A stretch of DNA of 64,000 nucleotides from Prinsepia uniflora. Its lineage: Eukaryota; Streptophyta; Magnoliopsida; Rosales; Rosaceae. The stretch is from positions 10,202,501 through 10,266,500 of the forward strand of contig CM064873.1 of assembly GCA_032719365.1 (NCBI GenBank). The letters are read 5' to 3'. Position 1 is the stretch's first letter. Every line of letters starts with the position of its first letter. Positions 32,636 to 44,590 of the stretch are shown one piece after another. A program made the position numbers and the translations under genes. The notes below the pieces were generated by a model, which saw only the letters and a list, made by a program, of their open reading frames with translations, made no database searches and was not told the origin of the DNA.

Positions 32636-35275
32636 CGACACTAGAAAGGAAAATCCTGCGGGTGGTCCGACCCGACAGGGGTTCAGGTGCGCAGTGCAAA
32701 ATCTATGCCTCAGCCTCGGGGTCCTCACCAACCTCAGCAATACGACCTGGAGGGGTTACCAAAACATGAAAGGTGAGTGGGCCGAAACTCAGGTTTGTAA
32801 AAACAGTATAATAAGGAAAATACATACTTTACCCCTCCGTTTTCTAAAACATGCATGCATCAGTATTTAAAAACCATAAATACGTGTAATATATCACAAC
32901 ATCATAATAAGCCAGAAATGTAATATAAACCCAGCTACTGCACCATACACAACCGATATTGACATCCCAGATGTCCGACGTCCCTGACGTCCAATAATGG
33001 TCACAGTTCCAAGGCTACGCGTGCCACCCGGGGTCTCAAATCCGGAGTCCAATCTTCGAACCCAGTTCGGTTATGGCATCCCAGATGCCTAGCGTCCCAG
33101 ATGCCTAGCGTCCCAGACGCTCGACGTCCCAGACGTCCAATAATAGCAATCCTGCTCCTGAGTCATCCTACGGTCTGGCACCTCCGTAGCATGACCCCTC
33201 GCAGGCAATGCACCGTGACCGCTCCGGGGTACCACATCCGGAGGAGACAGTATCATACGGTGGATTATACAGTGCAGTACCCAAGATAGTCATCGTATCC
33301 ACAAGTACATGTAACTATATATATACAATATAAAACAGTATTCATTTTCCGTAAAACGGGCCTCAGCCCAACACCGTAAAACGTGTCACAGCCGTAACTC
33401 GAGATAATCAAAATCCATTAATGAATCACGCACACAATTAGATATACGGAAATGAAAACGGTTATGCATGCAAGAGTTAATAAAATCGGGCCCACTCACA
33501 GTACGTTCCCGCTGCGAATAACGCGCGTACGAACTTGTCTCCGGAATTAACGTAAGTTCCCTGTCATTTCCAATCACACTCAAGTGTCATTAAAGGTCCT
33601 TAGAATACCCTCAAAAAGTCTGAAACAGAAACCAGTTCGGGAAAGCCGGCCAACACGCTTCCCGAGACATCCGGCCCTAGACTGACCTTCCTCACTATCT
33701 CAGATCAACATAGTTATTTCACAGAAAATGTCCAAAATGATGAAAGGATTAAAAGTCATGTTGACCGTGATCCGAGATAGTGCTCAACGCGCCCTCACGC
33801 GCCACCCAAAGTGGTTGCGCGTGAAAGTCACGCGCTGCTACAGTGTCACTGCTACAGTGTCACCATCCTTGCCCGATTTACTGTAATTTGGGTCTGCGAC
33901 CCGCGGGGTGACCCGATTAATTAGCCGTCTATTTCTACTTAATTTCTTTCCTTCTTGATTCTAACATGTTCTAAAGTCATTTAATTACAGTTCTCAGTCC
34001 ACTAATCAACTCGACAAGCCTTCAACCATCCTATCCAAACCCGAAAAGCTACACGGGTCCAACCTCAGAACACCTCCAAACAAACACCATTGTCCAATTA
34101 ATTTATACAGAAGCATACTAGGACCTAGACTAACAAAATAGAACCATCAATTGAACGAATCATCACCTGAAAGTAGCCGTCCAAACGCTGCGATTTCCTC
34201 TGCACACGGCGGTCACCGTCCCAGCTCCTCCGTGGCTGGTTGTCGTCGATTTCGATATGGACAGGTTCCAAATGTTCCCAGAAAGCTCACTCAGTGATTG
34301 GTTTCGTCCAAAAGGCCGTGGAAATTGAACTCGAATTTTCCCTCCAAATCGGTTTTTCTCAGAACTGGAACTTGGGTTCCTGGGCAATTCCTCGATCACA
34401 CTCTTCGAATCTTGCACGGTTAGGTTTCTGCTACTCCCAGAAAGCTTCCCCAGTGTTTAGATCGATCATAAAACCCGTAGAGATTGAATTCGGAAAATTT
34501 CCCCCCAAAGACCCGAAATTGTTCTTCACTGTTTCTCCCCGTCTCTCTCAACTCTCAGCCTCAAACAGACACCAAAATGAACCCGTCACTCACTCCCCTT
34601 GCGCGGTTAATCGATCAAGGCGTCCAACACCCGTGGGAGACACTCACAGACGCACTGGACACTGCCTCCCGCACACAGAGCTCAACCAACGTTTTTAATT
34701 CTTCCCGTGGCCTGCACAGCCTCAAATTTCACTCCCAATACCTTAAACTACATAAACAATACTCATAAACCAGTCCACTAAGGTTTAAACTATTTGCACG
34801 CCCACAAACACCACGGCATGGCCGTGTCCCCTGTTTTTCATGGTTGCTGCTACAGTAACCGTGCAAAAAGACCAAAATGCCCTCCAACTTCCGTGACCCG
34901 TAACTCGGTCATCCGATGTCCGTTTCACGCGTGCCGCCTGTCGTTGTACTCAGGGCATCGAGACGAATCTAACGGTCTTCGGGTCGTGTGAAAATTCCCG
35001 GTACATCAAAAAGTCAACTTTTTCCCTCAACTCGTCCAAATTACGGTAATGCCCCTGAACTTCCGATAGTCATAACTTTTTCCCTGATCGTCCGAATTGG
35101 ACGTGCCACCTGTCTGTGAACTCGTGACGTCCCGAACTACGCCACGGTCACTGGTCAAAGTCCATTTGACCCATAACCCAAAAAGTCAACAATTGGCCAT
35201 AATCCACAGGGGTAAAATCGTCAATTCATACATTAAATTACAATATTACAATCTGTGAATTTCCGGGGTGTTACA
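32636..35275 (-). repeat. E2 5' LTR, inner 192 bp missing
   Basis: Matches 19227-21891 at about 99 percent by hand comparison. It lacks a 26-bp segment present at about 21470-21500 in the 3' LTR, flanked there by ACCAAAATGCCCTC repeats. The left edge is fused directly to the E3 LTR start. Confidence 0.9.
32747..33499 (-). other. Intron-like module in E2 5' LTR (753 bp)
   Basis: Same length and ends as the 3' LTR copy: GTGAGTGGGCCC at 33499, CCTCCAG at 32747. Microhairpins at about 32952-33140. Confidence 0.6.
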
Positions 35276-35280
35276 TACGA

Positions 35281-37754
35281 CGTCTAGAGGCTACCACGCC
35301 AGGATCTACGACGTCTGACGGGAACAACCACATCATAGAGGATGGTATTGTGGAAAAAATTTCACAAATCTGAAATCATCTCAAAATGTCTCAATGAGGC
35401 CTACGCCCGAATATAATTTTATCAAATCAATTTCCACAAACCATCATAAAAACAATGTCCAAAAACATTTCACAAAACCAGGATTCCTCAAATCCTATCA
35501 AATCCAAATCTCGTAAATCCACAACAGGTCGCAAGTTTGAAATCTCATTTCATAAATAATAACTAGGTCACAAGGCCGGTATATCATTTCCAAGTCAAAA
35601 CATCGTTCAATCTTACGTTTGACTATACTCTAAGTCAAACCATAAATCAACTGGGACACATGCCCCAATATACTTTCCAAATCCAAAAAACTATTCCACT
35701 ATTCAAAACACTTTTCCAAATCACCTTTGACTATAATCCAAGTCAAAGTCAATAATCAATTGGGTCTCATGCCCAAAATAGCATTTCACGCATCTCCGTG
35801 AAATCATTCAAAACCGATAATCAAATTCTCAATTTCATGCCTCTACGTGAAAATCATTCAAATCATATAAATCACGAGCATGTAGAAAACTCGGCCTAAG
35901 CCCGAAGTATCATATAAAACACAAATCTTAAAATACGTGCAATATAACATTTTCTACGAAAATGCCCAATCATCAACATAATTCATATTTAAATCATATG
36001 CAATCAATTTATCTCAAATCGTGTTCGTAAAACATATAAAAAATTTATGCATGCAACATATTTATAAAGTAAGCGTCAATTCACAGACCGTCTGACCTGC
36101 GCGCTCACAATCCGCGTTATAAGCCACTTCGAGGCCAATCCACAATCTCTGGACGTCTGGGCTTGTCCAAATCATACTCAAATGTTACTATGGACCTATA
36201 CAAGTCTAAATAAAAAACCCTCCAAACTCCTGGAACTGTAAACATGTCCCGAACATGTTTCTCGAGACTAAAAACCTCCAAATGACCTATTAAACGACCT
36301 CTGATCGACCTGAAATTACCACCATTAGATTTAGAACGTCGAAACCTTTCAAATAAGATTGGGTTGACCTCAAAATTTGAGCCCAGGCGCCCTCACATGT
36401 GCGGTCAAATAACGGTCCACGCGAGTCAACGCCAGTCAACGCTGACGTCACGCCAGTCAACACTGACGTTAGCTGCTAATGTCGCTTGCTGACGTCAGCC
36501 TAACAGCTCTGACATTATGGCACGTGTCACTCCCTGATTAGTACCACGTGTCATTAATAGGTCTGACACCTATCTGACATACTGCCACGTTGCACTATCC
36601 CATTGGTTCACGTGGTCTGACATTGCTGACGTGGACATGCCACGTTAGTTGCCATGTCACCTGACAAGCCCTGACATACTGTCACGTGGCACTATCTCAC
36701 TAGTCCACGTGGTTTGACAATGTTGATGTGGACCTACCACATCAGCTGCCACGTATACCCGACACCTTCTGATAGATCGCCACGTGACTTGACAAGATGA
36801 CGTGGACTGCCATGTCATCACGTTCAACCTCTATCCGGGTCGACCCGAACCTCTGTAACGGGTCATTTGACCCACGACCCTGACCTAGCCATATCGTCGT
36901 CGTCTAGGCTCCGTTTTCCTCTATTCTTTTACCAAACTCATCGTCTCTTACCCAGAAACTATTCTACATCGTCAAAATCAAGAGAAATGGACTATGAATT
37001 ACCTGTCAAACTCGAACTTCACAGGTCCAGTTTCAAACCTCCCCCAAAGCTCCTCCCTGTGTCCATTCTTCTCGATTTTTGATCCTATAAACTCGTCCAA
37101 ACTCAGAAAAATTAACCCAGGCCTCAGAATGGTTCCCAAACGTCCAACACCTAATTTCAAAAATTCAAACTTAAATGGGTTTGGGGTTTTTATCTGGGTT
37201 CGCTACTAGCAGCCCCGATGTGGCTTCGCCGTCTCTTCCACTATCTTCTCAGTCTATCACTCACCCTCTCAGTCTCTCAGTGGCCTCAAAATGAAATAGA
37301 ATGGAGAATGGAATCAGTTTGAGTTTTCGGGTAGGATGAAGAAGATGAATGAGAATGAGATGATGATGCATGAATTAATTAAAAGGGGTCATAGGGTGGG
37401 TGACAAGTGTCACTCATCCTATGGTCCCAAAATAGATATTTTGGATCCCACAAGTCAATACCAAAAGTCAACTATTTCGGGTTTCATACAACCGGGAATA
37501 GTACTGAAAATTGTCCTTGACCCATAACTTTCCCGTACGATGTCCATTTTCTACGTGCCGCCTGTCTACGGACTCGTATCGTCTCGATCTATATAATAGA
37601 TCTCGATCCACATGCATTTGACCTCTTGAGTCAAAATTCAAAATTTTTACCCCTCCAAGGGAAAAATCATCATCCTATCTCGACCATCCAATAATTCTCG
37701 ATAATCCGCAATTAATCCATAATTAATCCTGTAGATTTGGGACGGGTCGTTACA
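35281..37754 (-). repeat. Solo LTR F, outer segment with U3
   Basis: Resumes after the E2 TSD. Starts TGTAACGACCCGTCCCAAA at 37754. It has hairpin-type units with GGGTCTCATGCCC (35760), a degenerate donor GTGAATTGACG near 36084, and a cluster of CACGTG/TGACGT palindromes at 36425-36810. Confidence 0.75.
36425..36810. repeat. CACGTG/TGACGTCA-type palindrome cluster in LTR F
   Basis: Repeated GCCACGT, CACGTGG, CACGTGTCA and GCTGACGTGG words, more than ten in 390 bp. G-box and TGACG cores bind plant bZIP/bHLH factors; binding here is inferred. Similar clusters occur in LTR H (44100-44300) and L6 (52380-52930). Confidence 0.55.
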
Positions 37755-38820
37755 TACACACCAAAATCCAAAACGCTGCGTGAAAAAAATCTCGAAGAAG
37801 CGCAATCAACCTTGTTTGAGATGGTTGCACGTGATTTCGAGAGCTTGTCGCTTCTTGGCCTCGGAATTGCACGCGTATTTCACCAACTAGATCTCCGCTA
37901 CGCCGCTCTTTAAATCCTGGGAATTTGATTTTGAATTAGGAAAAACCTCTTGGATCATGTTTATTTAGTTTCTGAGAAAACACTCATTTTCTCTTTTTTT
38001 TTTGTGGTTTTCTAAGTAGCGAAAGGGAATTAGGGATCCAGAGCAGTGAGAAGAGAGTTTGATTTCGGCATTTTGGGATTTTAGAGCTGAGCCGATTTGC
38101 TCAATGTACTCCTCGACCCATTTCAGAATTTCGGTCCTTAACGGCTTATCAAAGAACGTTTCGGGTGATGATGATGGTAATGAGGAGGAGTATGAGTCCC
38201 TCCGGCACCGATCGACGACAACGTCGCTCCAAAACTCAGCCCATCTCGACGTTCTTGTTTTGAACCTTAAGCTCGTATCAGGGTTTGGACTAGAGGGTGT
38301 TTGCCCAATTTAGACCGATGTCGCATCGATCAGTAGGTAAAGTGAAGCCCTGAGATGGAGGTGAGCATCGAAGGTGCGCCAATCTGGGAAACCCGCGCCA
38401 ACAAGCAACTCGGTTGAGAGAATGGCTTTGAGGCTTGGTGGAGATGCGAACCCGAACTCGGCTTTGGCTCGAGCAAACACAAATTCAGATAAACCCTGCT
38501 GGATTTGGATACCAGAGTTTTTTAGGTGGGTATTCGTTGATTTTTGGGTGGTTTTAGAGAGAGAAAGAGAAAGAAAGTGGTTGAGGAAGAAGAAAATAGG
38601 GTTTCTGGGTAGGTAGTTAATTTTTTTGAAATCCCAAAAATGCCCTTGTGATTTTTGCCACCTCAGTTAGTGACTGGGCAAATATTTTGCCACGTGGCAA
38701 TTTGATAGACAGATGGATGGAAAAACTGATGAAGCTGGTTACTTGTGAGTGGTCAAATAGTTTGGGTAGGGTATAAATATGCGGTGACCTCTATAGTTTG
38801 AGGTGTTTTATGTAGTTTTT
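37755..38820. repeat. Right arm of the MULE-like element
   Basis: Inverted counterpart of the left arm in its last 260 bases or so, ending TGTAGTTTTT. The inner part (37760-38540) has GC-richer text and short ORFs (38059-38313, 38374-38616) that match no family I recognise; a captured host fragment is possible but unsupported. Confidence 0.5.
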
Positions 38821-39008
38821 TTTTAACGCTTTGAAAGTTTATTTTTTTTTCCTTCGCGTTTTTCCTGGAGAGTGGGCACTTTTTTCCTTGACCATATTTT
38901 TTCTACTAGTGTAGATTTTATGGCGAGATTTTAATGAGGTCGGCCTTAAATCTAGTGCGCCTACGTTTTTCTTCCCTATGAATGGGTTTTTCATTAGTAA
39001 AAAAAAAT
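38821..39008 (+). repeat. 3' UTR and A-tail of the split LINE
   Basis: Carries TTTTTCCTTGACCAT and GATTTTAATGAGG, common in LINE 3' ends that follow an RNase H domain, then a run of nine A at about 39000. It fits as the continuation of 13687-14310. Confidence 0.5.
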
Positions 39009-40132
39009 CTTAGAAGAAAGTCTTTTAATTGACCATATTATTTGAGCATTGAGATGTTAGAGGGTATAAAAAATATATAATATATACAAAATGGCTTCAC
39101 TCTTAAAAAACATTAAGGTTTTTTTTTTTTTTTAAATGGCACCCGTAAGAAAAAACTACGTGGCTGAATGAGGACATTAGCAATTTATAAAAATGAGACA
39201 CTAAACTGACTCTTAACAATAATATGATTAATAACCTAAAAGTACAGTGTACAAGCTTAAAAATCTTTACAAACATGTCATAAAACTAATGACGACATGA
39301 CGTAGCTAAAAAGTATACAACTTATATTATCCGAAATACAAGCATGATTCATGCATAACTGATTTTGCAATTGATCAAGCAGAAAACAAACTTATTAAGT
39401 ATTGGTTGCGCCATTGCGGCAATCCCACATACATCCAAGCTAGCTAAATCTTCATTCTTTAACCAATGTCTTTTCCGTTTTAAATCACGGTGATTAACAT
39501 GGCGGCTGGCGACAGCTCACTTGTGGTCATTATATTAGTTGTGACGTCTTCAGGGGCGGTCACCAAATTTAGAATTTAGGAATTGATCAATAAATAAGAA
39601 GTTAGTATAACATCCACGTTATAGGCACGCGCAAATAAAGAGTTCAACAAAATTATAAATCTTTGACATTTTCATATCGATCACCAATTTCCTCCATACT
39701 TTTATCAATCGGAGGTGAGGACATAGTTAAAATAAAAATTAGGTGTACATGTGAGTGAAAATATCTATAATATCCGTAAAATTTTCGTCGATATATAAGT
39801 ATTCTGGAATATTGACATTAAAATAAGAGAAGAAGAAATATTACGGATATTTCTATAAATATACCCATATTTAAGAGTATTGTCCTAAAAATAGGGAGGT
39901 GGAGAAAATCTCAACTCAATTTTCATGATAGAGTATTAGTCTTATATAAATAGTATTGTGTGTTTTAAGTTTTTTTTTTCCTTCTAAAATTTCAAATTTT
40001 GAACAAAATTTCCAACTTTTTGTTGAATGTGAATGATATCGATATCAAAATTTATTTTTCCATAATACTAACTATCGATTTTTTCCATGAAAAAAAATAT
40101 TTTCATCCTTGAATGTATGTGTATATGAATAG
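39009..40132. other. AT-rich intergenic stretch
   Basis: Homopolymer T and A runs (for example about 39120). I see no gene, RNA or recognisable repeat. Confidence 0.5.
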
Positions 40133-40731
40133 TTGAAAGGGCATGCTCCAGTCTGACACAAAAAATTTAAATTTCAAACGTACCTTCAGTCCAAAAATGA
40201 TTACGAAAATAATGTCAGACAATGAATAACAAAAGCTCAAAAATTAACAATCATACAGAGCATTAGATAAACGATAAACAACCGGAATTTTACTCTGGAT
40301 AGCGAGAATGCGCAGTCCCAAGTAATAAACCCCAGCCTCAATATAGCCCTCATCACAAAAACAATTTGGAGGATACAAAAACCATGAAAAACTATGAGTG
40401 GACAAAAATAAAATCCTCTAAAAAACTTTTCCAAAATAATCTTTTTTTCCCCTCCAGTTTATAAAAACACACATGCATAAGAAAATAAACAGTTGATTTC
40501 AAATAAGATAATTAAATATAAAATTATGGGACCAATATAAATCATATAAAACATATAAATGTCCATGGCCCACATTTCTCTAAAATATTTGTTCATAAGA
40601 ATTTCGAAAACCTCTGGACACGATAACCAATAATAATCAAATCTCAAACCAAGTTGGTCTAACTAGCTAATCTTCAGTAGTATATGTAGATAATCATAGA
40701 ATATGCGAAGTCCAACTCCGACGACGTCCGA
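40133..40731 (-). repeat. LTR G fragment, minus strand
   Basis: Degenerate LTR inner end with GTGTCAGACTGGAGCATGC near 40160 and a module end (TTTTGTCCACTCATAG, then ATCCTCC) near 40415-40370. Split by L7 at 40732. Confidence 0.5.
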
Positions 40732-42155
40732 TGTGACGACCCGGAAATTCAAAAAAGGAAAGGTTGGAAAATTGGAAGGAAATGACGATTTTACCCTTGG
40801 TTATGAGGGACAAAAGTTGACTTTTTATTTTGGACCTTGTTTGGACTTTCCGTAAGGACCGTTGGGTAGGTCCCGAGACGCTGAGTCCGTAGACAGGGGC
40901 CATGCATCAATCGGAGTTCGGATGTAGAAGTTATGGATCTAGAACTATGAGGGGTATTTTTGTAATTATGTGTTGCAGGGGCAAAATGGTAATTTGGGAC
41001 AAGGTTTTGCTGATTCAGTATAATTGTGACTCACCTGGATTAGCTAGTGACATCTGTCACTTTGTAATGTTGAGGAGTGTCAATTGTTAGGCGGTGGAAT
41101 GAAGTGAAATGGGTTTGTTAACCGTGTGTGTATGGTGTTCTAAAAGGGGGGAAAAACAGAGTCTGATGAATCAACAACCATCTTCCTACAAGCACCACCA
41201 GTTAGTCGATTCAATGAGAGGAATTAGAGAGGGATAACAGAGAATTAGATGAGTGAGAGAAAGAACAACAGAAACCCAAGAACCCATGAAATTCAAATTG
41301 ATTAAGTTTCGAAGTTGAAATTATGGACAAGAAACACCGAAATTGGCGTCGATTGTAGCCTTTTGGGATCAAGGCGAGTCGAACCCAATCAAGAACGAAG
41401 GCAATTGGTGTCGTTTTGGCCAAGAACAGACCTGGCGGAAAAATGGAAAAATTGAAGGTTGAGTCGAGTAATTAGAAAGGTTTAAGGGTGCAATTGGACT
41501 TGGAAACACGTTAATAAGTGTCCTATGAAGCTGTTGAATGGATTAATTGAAGAAAAATGATTGAAAGTGACGAACTTCGACGAATGAACAGTGTGCGGGT
41601 ATCCTTCGATAATCGAATAGATTGAGGTAAGGAATTGTGTAATTGAAATGACAGACCTCTAATTAAGGTTTAAACGATGATGTTAGATGAAGTAATTGAA
41701 AGAATTGATGCAAAATTGATGGTGAATAAAACAGGTTGAGACACGGGTTGCAGGACACGTTTTGCAGGAAACGGGTGAGGAAGACAACTATAGCAAGAAC
41801 AGTAGCTGGCGTGTGGGCTTCAAGCGCAGCCGCTTGTGGAGGCGCGTGAGGGCGCGTGGGAACAATTCTCAAGGTGAGGTCAACACGACTTTTACTCTAT
41901 GAAATGTAACGAACATTTTGATGTTGGTTTCGAATCAATCGGACATCGTTTCGGTCTTGTTTCGAGGGTCCGAAGGATTATGTTCCATTTTAAATTCGTA
42001 TTTAATTCCTGAATAATTTGGGGGATTTTATTATGTTATTAATGGAGTCGGGAGTGATCCTTAATGATGATTTTGGACATGATTCAGGATTCCTGGAAAG
42101 TACCAAAAATGACGAAAAACCGTGCAGCTCGGAAAGCGAGCGATATGGACGGTGT

Positions 42156-42933
42156 GTGAGTGGAGGTTTATTTTCTAAATTATGATGCATGCATAGATAA
42201 ATGTTTTACATGATTTATTGCATGATTTGATTTGCAATGATTTCTTGATGATTTGATACGATTATTTATTGGATTTATGGATTATTTAATCGGTCTTTTA
42301 GGCACGTTTTACAAGGAAAATGCAATTGATGTTTTGGGCTAGGCCCGGGATTTTAAAATGATGTTTTGACTTGGATTGTGAGTTAATGATGATTTTATGG
42401 AATATTTAATGATTTATGGATATGATTTTATGGATTTACGTGAAATGAGATTTTGGGCTTGAGACCCTATTGTAAATGGTTTTGACTTGGTTTTAAAGAT
42501 GGTTTTGACTTGGTTTTAAAGATAATTTTGAAATAAAGATTTTGATAGGATTTATGTTCAGTGCACCCAGATGTGTAATTACTGGGTAGCCTCCGGATGT
42601 GTAATTCCTGGACGGACTGGATGTGTAATTCCCGGTGAGATTGGATGTGTAATTCCCAGCAGATCTGGATGTGTAATTCCTAGAGACTCTGGATGTGTAA
42701 TTCCCAAAGGAACCTCGGATTTGTAATTCCCGAGTGATATGATTTGTTTTATGATAAAATGGTTTTATGAAATGATTTTCTTGTGTTTTGGCTTGGAAGC
42801 CGGTGATTCATGTGTTTAACCATATCCATGCATGGGTTGATAAACTGGAGGGTAAATAATGTATTTTGAAATGTGTTTTCAAGTGATATTATTTTTGTTC
42901 ACTCACACCTTTTCTGTTTTGATGACCCTCCAG
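42156..42933 (+). other. Intron-like module in L7 (778 bp)
   Basis: Begins GTGAGTGGAGG with GATGCATGCAT near 42184. It ends with CATGCATGG, GTTCACTCACACC and CCCTCCAG at 42933. The following frame ends REAEA-stop. Confidence 0.6.
42553..42745. repeat. ATGTGTAATT-loop microhairpin array in L7
   Basis: Seven units share the loop ATGTGTAATT (last one ATTTGTAATT). Stems differ: ACCCAG/CTGGGT, CTCGG/CCGAG, ACTGG/CCGGT with one GT pair, TCTGG/CCTAGA. Loop conserved, stems covarying, unlike a simple tandem repeat. Confidence 0.8.
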
Positions 42934-43093
42934 GTTGTGGCACGAGAATCGGGGCTGATCGAGAGGCAGAGGCATGAGCAGAAATCAATACAGTTATCCT
43001 TTGTCTAATACATTTGAAGACTTCAGTTGACTTGTCAGACGGGAGCAGGACCAGGCTCGGTTATCAAAGTCCAGTGTGGGACGGGTCCTGTCA

Positions 43094-44590
43094 TCCTAGC
43101 CCGTATCTAGCAACCTTCGGAGTCCAAATGATAGGACCCTCCCTATAATCCCCCTCGATTAGCGTGGGAGGACCTGCTCTCGTTTGACACGTCCTTATAA
43201 GTGCTCAAACCAAACCAATTTGACTCCTTTCCGAGTCAACCATGTCAACGGGCTACAATCACGGAGAGTTCTTCATTTCCAAAGTTCCAGCTCGTCCCCA
43301 GGCCAATCCACGTGTCCAACATCCTCCACTGCCTCTCTCAGCCCCACTCTTCCTTCACAACCGTAACAAAGGGTGAAGATATGATCAAATGGTGTAGAGA
43401 GGGGTTTCAGGTTATGCAAATACAAAGAGAGAAAATGGGATGTACAAGGGATAAAGATTAGTGGGTGAGTGCTCACCAACTATAGAATAGTGATACAATC
43501 GTATAAGAATAACTACACTAGGAAAAACAGTTTACAAAAATATAGTTTAAAGTTTTTTTGAAATACCCACAAAATCCATAATCCGTTGTAAGCCAGGCAT
43601 GAGCCCAAAATCTAGTTTTTCCCAAATTCTATAATAACCTGTGTTCAAAAATTACATCCCGGATATATATTCTAAAGCCAAGAAATTATCGAAAATCATT
43701 TGAAATCATATATTCAAACCATTGCAAACCAAATCATACAATAAAAACCATAAAAATATATAATATGCTTGCATCACATTTTAATAAACAAATCGTCCAC
43801 TCACAGTCCAACTAGTAGCTCACTCCTGAACTACGTGCAAATTAGAAGTCCATAGAGCGTCCTCGCCTGCCAAAGTAATAATTGGGCGTCCCTAACAATA
43901 TATGTAAACTTGTATATAAACTCCCCATAAACCCTAGGATAGTACATGCGTTCAAAACACGCAACCCGTGACTTTGAACTCTCAAAACTACGAACTCTAA
44001 TTTTTGTAGAAACCACCACCATTTGATTCAGCACAACAAAAGCTTTAGGAAAAGCAACTTCGTGTCTCGAAACTCTTGGCCACGTGCCACCATGCGCTGG
44101 TGGAAGGTCGTCGACCTTTCCCACATGTTGTCCTACACGCGTCGATGTGGTATGCTAACGTCACACTACTGTCGTGGTATGTTGACATCAGCCTCTGCTG
44201 ACGCCACCCCTCCTTGCTGACATGGCCATGCAGGTGTGGCACCGTGCTGACATGGTAGATGACGTCAACGTGTTGACGTCATTATGATGTCACCCACCTC
44301 CCTTCACTGTCGGCGCCACCATTGCGCAGGAGAAGTCAGATTCGCCGTCGTGCCTTGCTGGCTAGAAAACTCCAGTTTGTTCCATTTTTCATACATTCAT
44401 ATCTCACTCATTTCTCAATCAAGTTTGATGAACCAAGTATGAAAATTCATCTACTCACATTCAGAAATTCAAATCCACGCTCAAAATTAAGAAAAGTACC
44501 TAGAATTCACAATATAAGCCTTGGACGTTGCTGGTTTCGTTCCTCCTCGAGTATGGGTTTGTTGGGTGCACAGATGAAAGCGAGATGGTA
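43094..44590 (-). repeat. LTR G/H remnant, minus strand
   Basis: An LTR end is visible near 43132 (GAGGGTCCTATCA on the minus strand) and a module donor GTGAGTGGACG at 43804. Between 44100 and 44300 lie many GCTGACGTCA- and GTGGCACC-type words. The U3 start is not visible, so the piece is truncated near 44590. 43094-43131 probably continues the fragment left of L7. Confidence 0.5.

Larger units (their letters stand above)
19035..35275 (-). mobile_element. Ty3/gypsy chromovirus element E2 (Tekay-like), 16.2 kb with E3 material
   Basis: Both outer ends are intact (TGACAGG at 19035; GGTGTTACA at 35275) and flanked by perfect TSD TACGA (19030-19034, 35276-35280). The 3' LTR is 19035-21891; polypurine tract next to it; pol and gag read leftward from about 26284. 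The 5' LTR (32636-35275) lacks its innermost 192 bp and is joined to the LTR, primer site and leader of another family (E3, 26285-32635). By eye the two E2 LTRs differ at about 21 substitutions over 2.6 kb plus a 26-bp and a 1-bp gap, so insertion is young. Confidence 0.85.
14311..38820. mobile_element. MULE-like DNA transposon, split by nested LTR elements
   Basis: The left arm (14311-14753) and right arm (37755-38820) carry long inverted ends: left AAAAACTACATAAAACACC, right its complement ending at 38820. Similarity continues inward for roughly 300 bases (for example GAGGTGACAAAAATCACAAG against GAGGTGGCAAAAATCACAAG). Long imperfect inverted ends without a visible transposase suggest a non-autonomous Mutator-like element. 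Flanks TTTTATAAG and TTTTAACGC are a poor TSD match. About 23 kb of LTR elements lie inside. Confidence 0.55.
40732..43093 (+). repeat. Solo Ty3/gypsy LTR L7 (2362 bp)
   Basis: Starts TGTGACGACCCGGAAATTC and ends GGGACGGGTCCTGTCA. Flanks TCCGA (40727-40731) and TCCTA (43094-43098) are a TSD with one change. U3 with GTTGACTTTTTATT (about 40815), GC-rich block 41785-41852, module 42156-42933. No internal region. Confidence 0.8.

Noticed and set aside
38059..38616. Two ORFs in the MULE-like right arm as a captured host gene
   Set aside because: No recognisable domain and no intron structure; they may be chance frames in GC-richer sequence.
14302..38829. Nine-base TSD for the MULE-like element
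   Set aside because: TTTTATAAG and TTTTAACGC agree at the first five positions only; not enough in AT-rich flanks.
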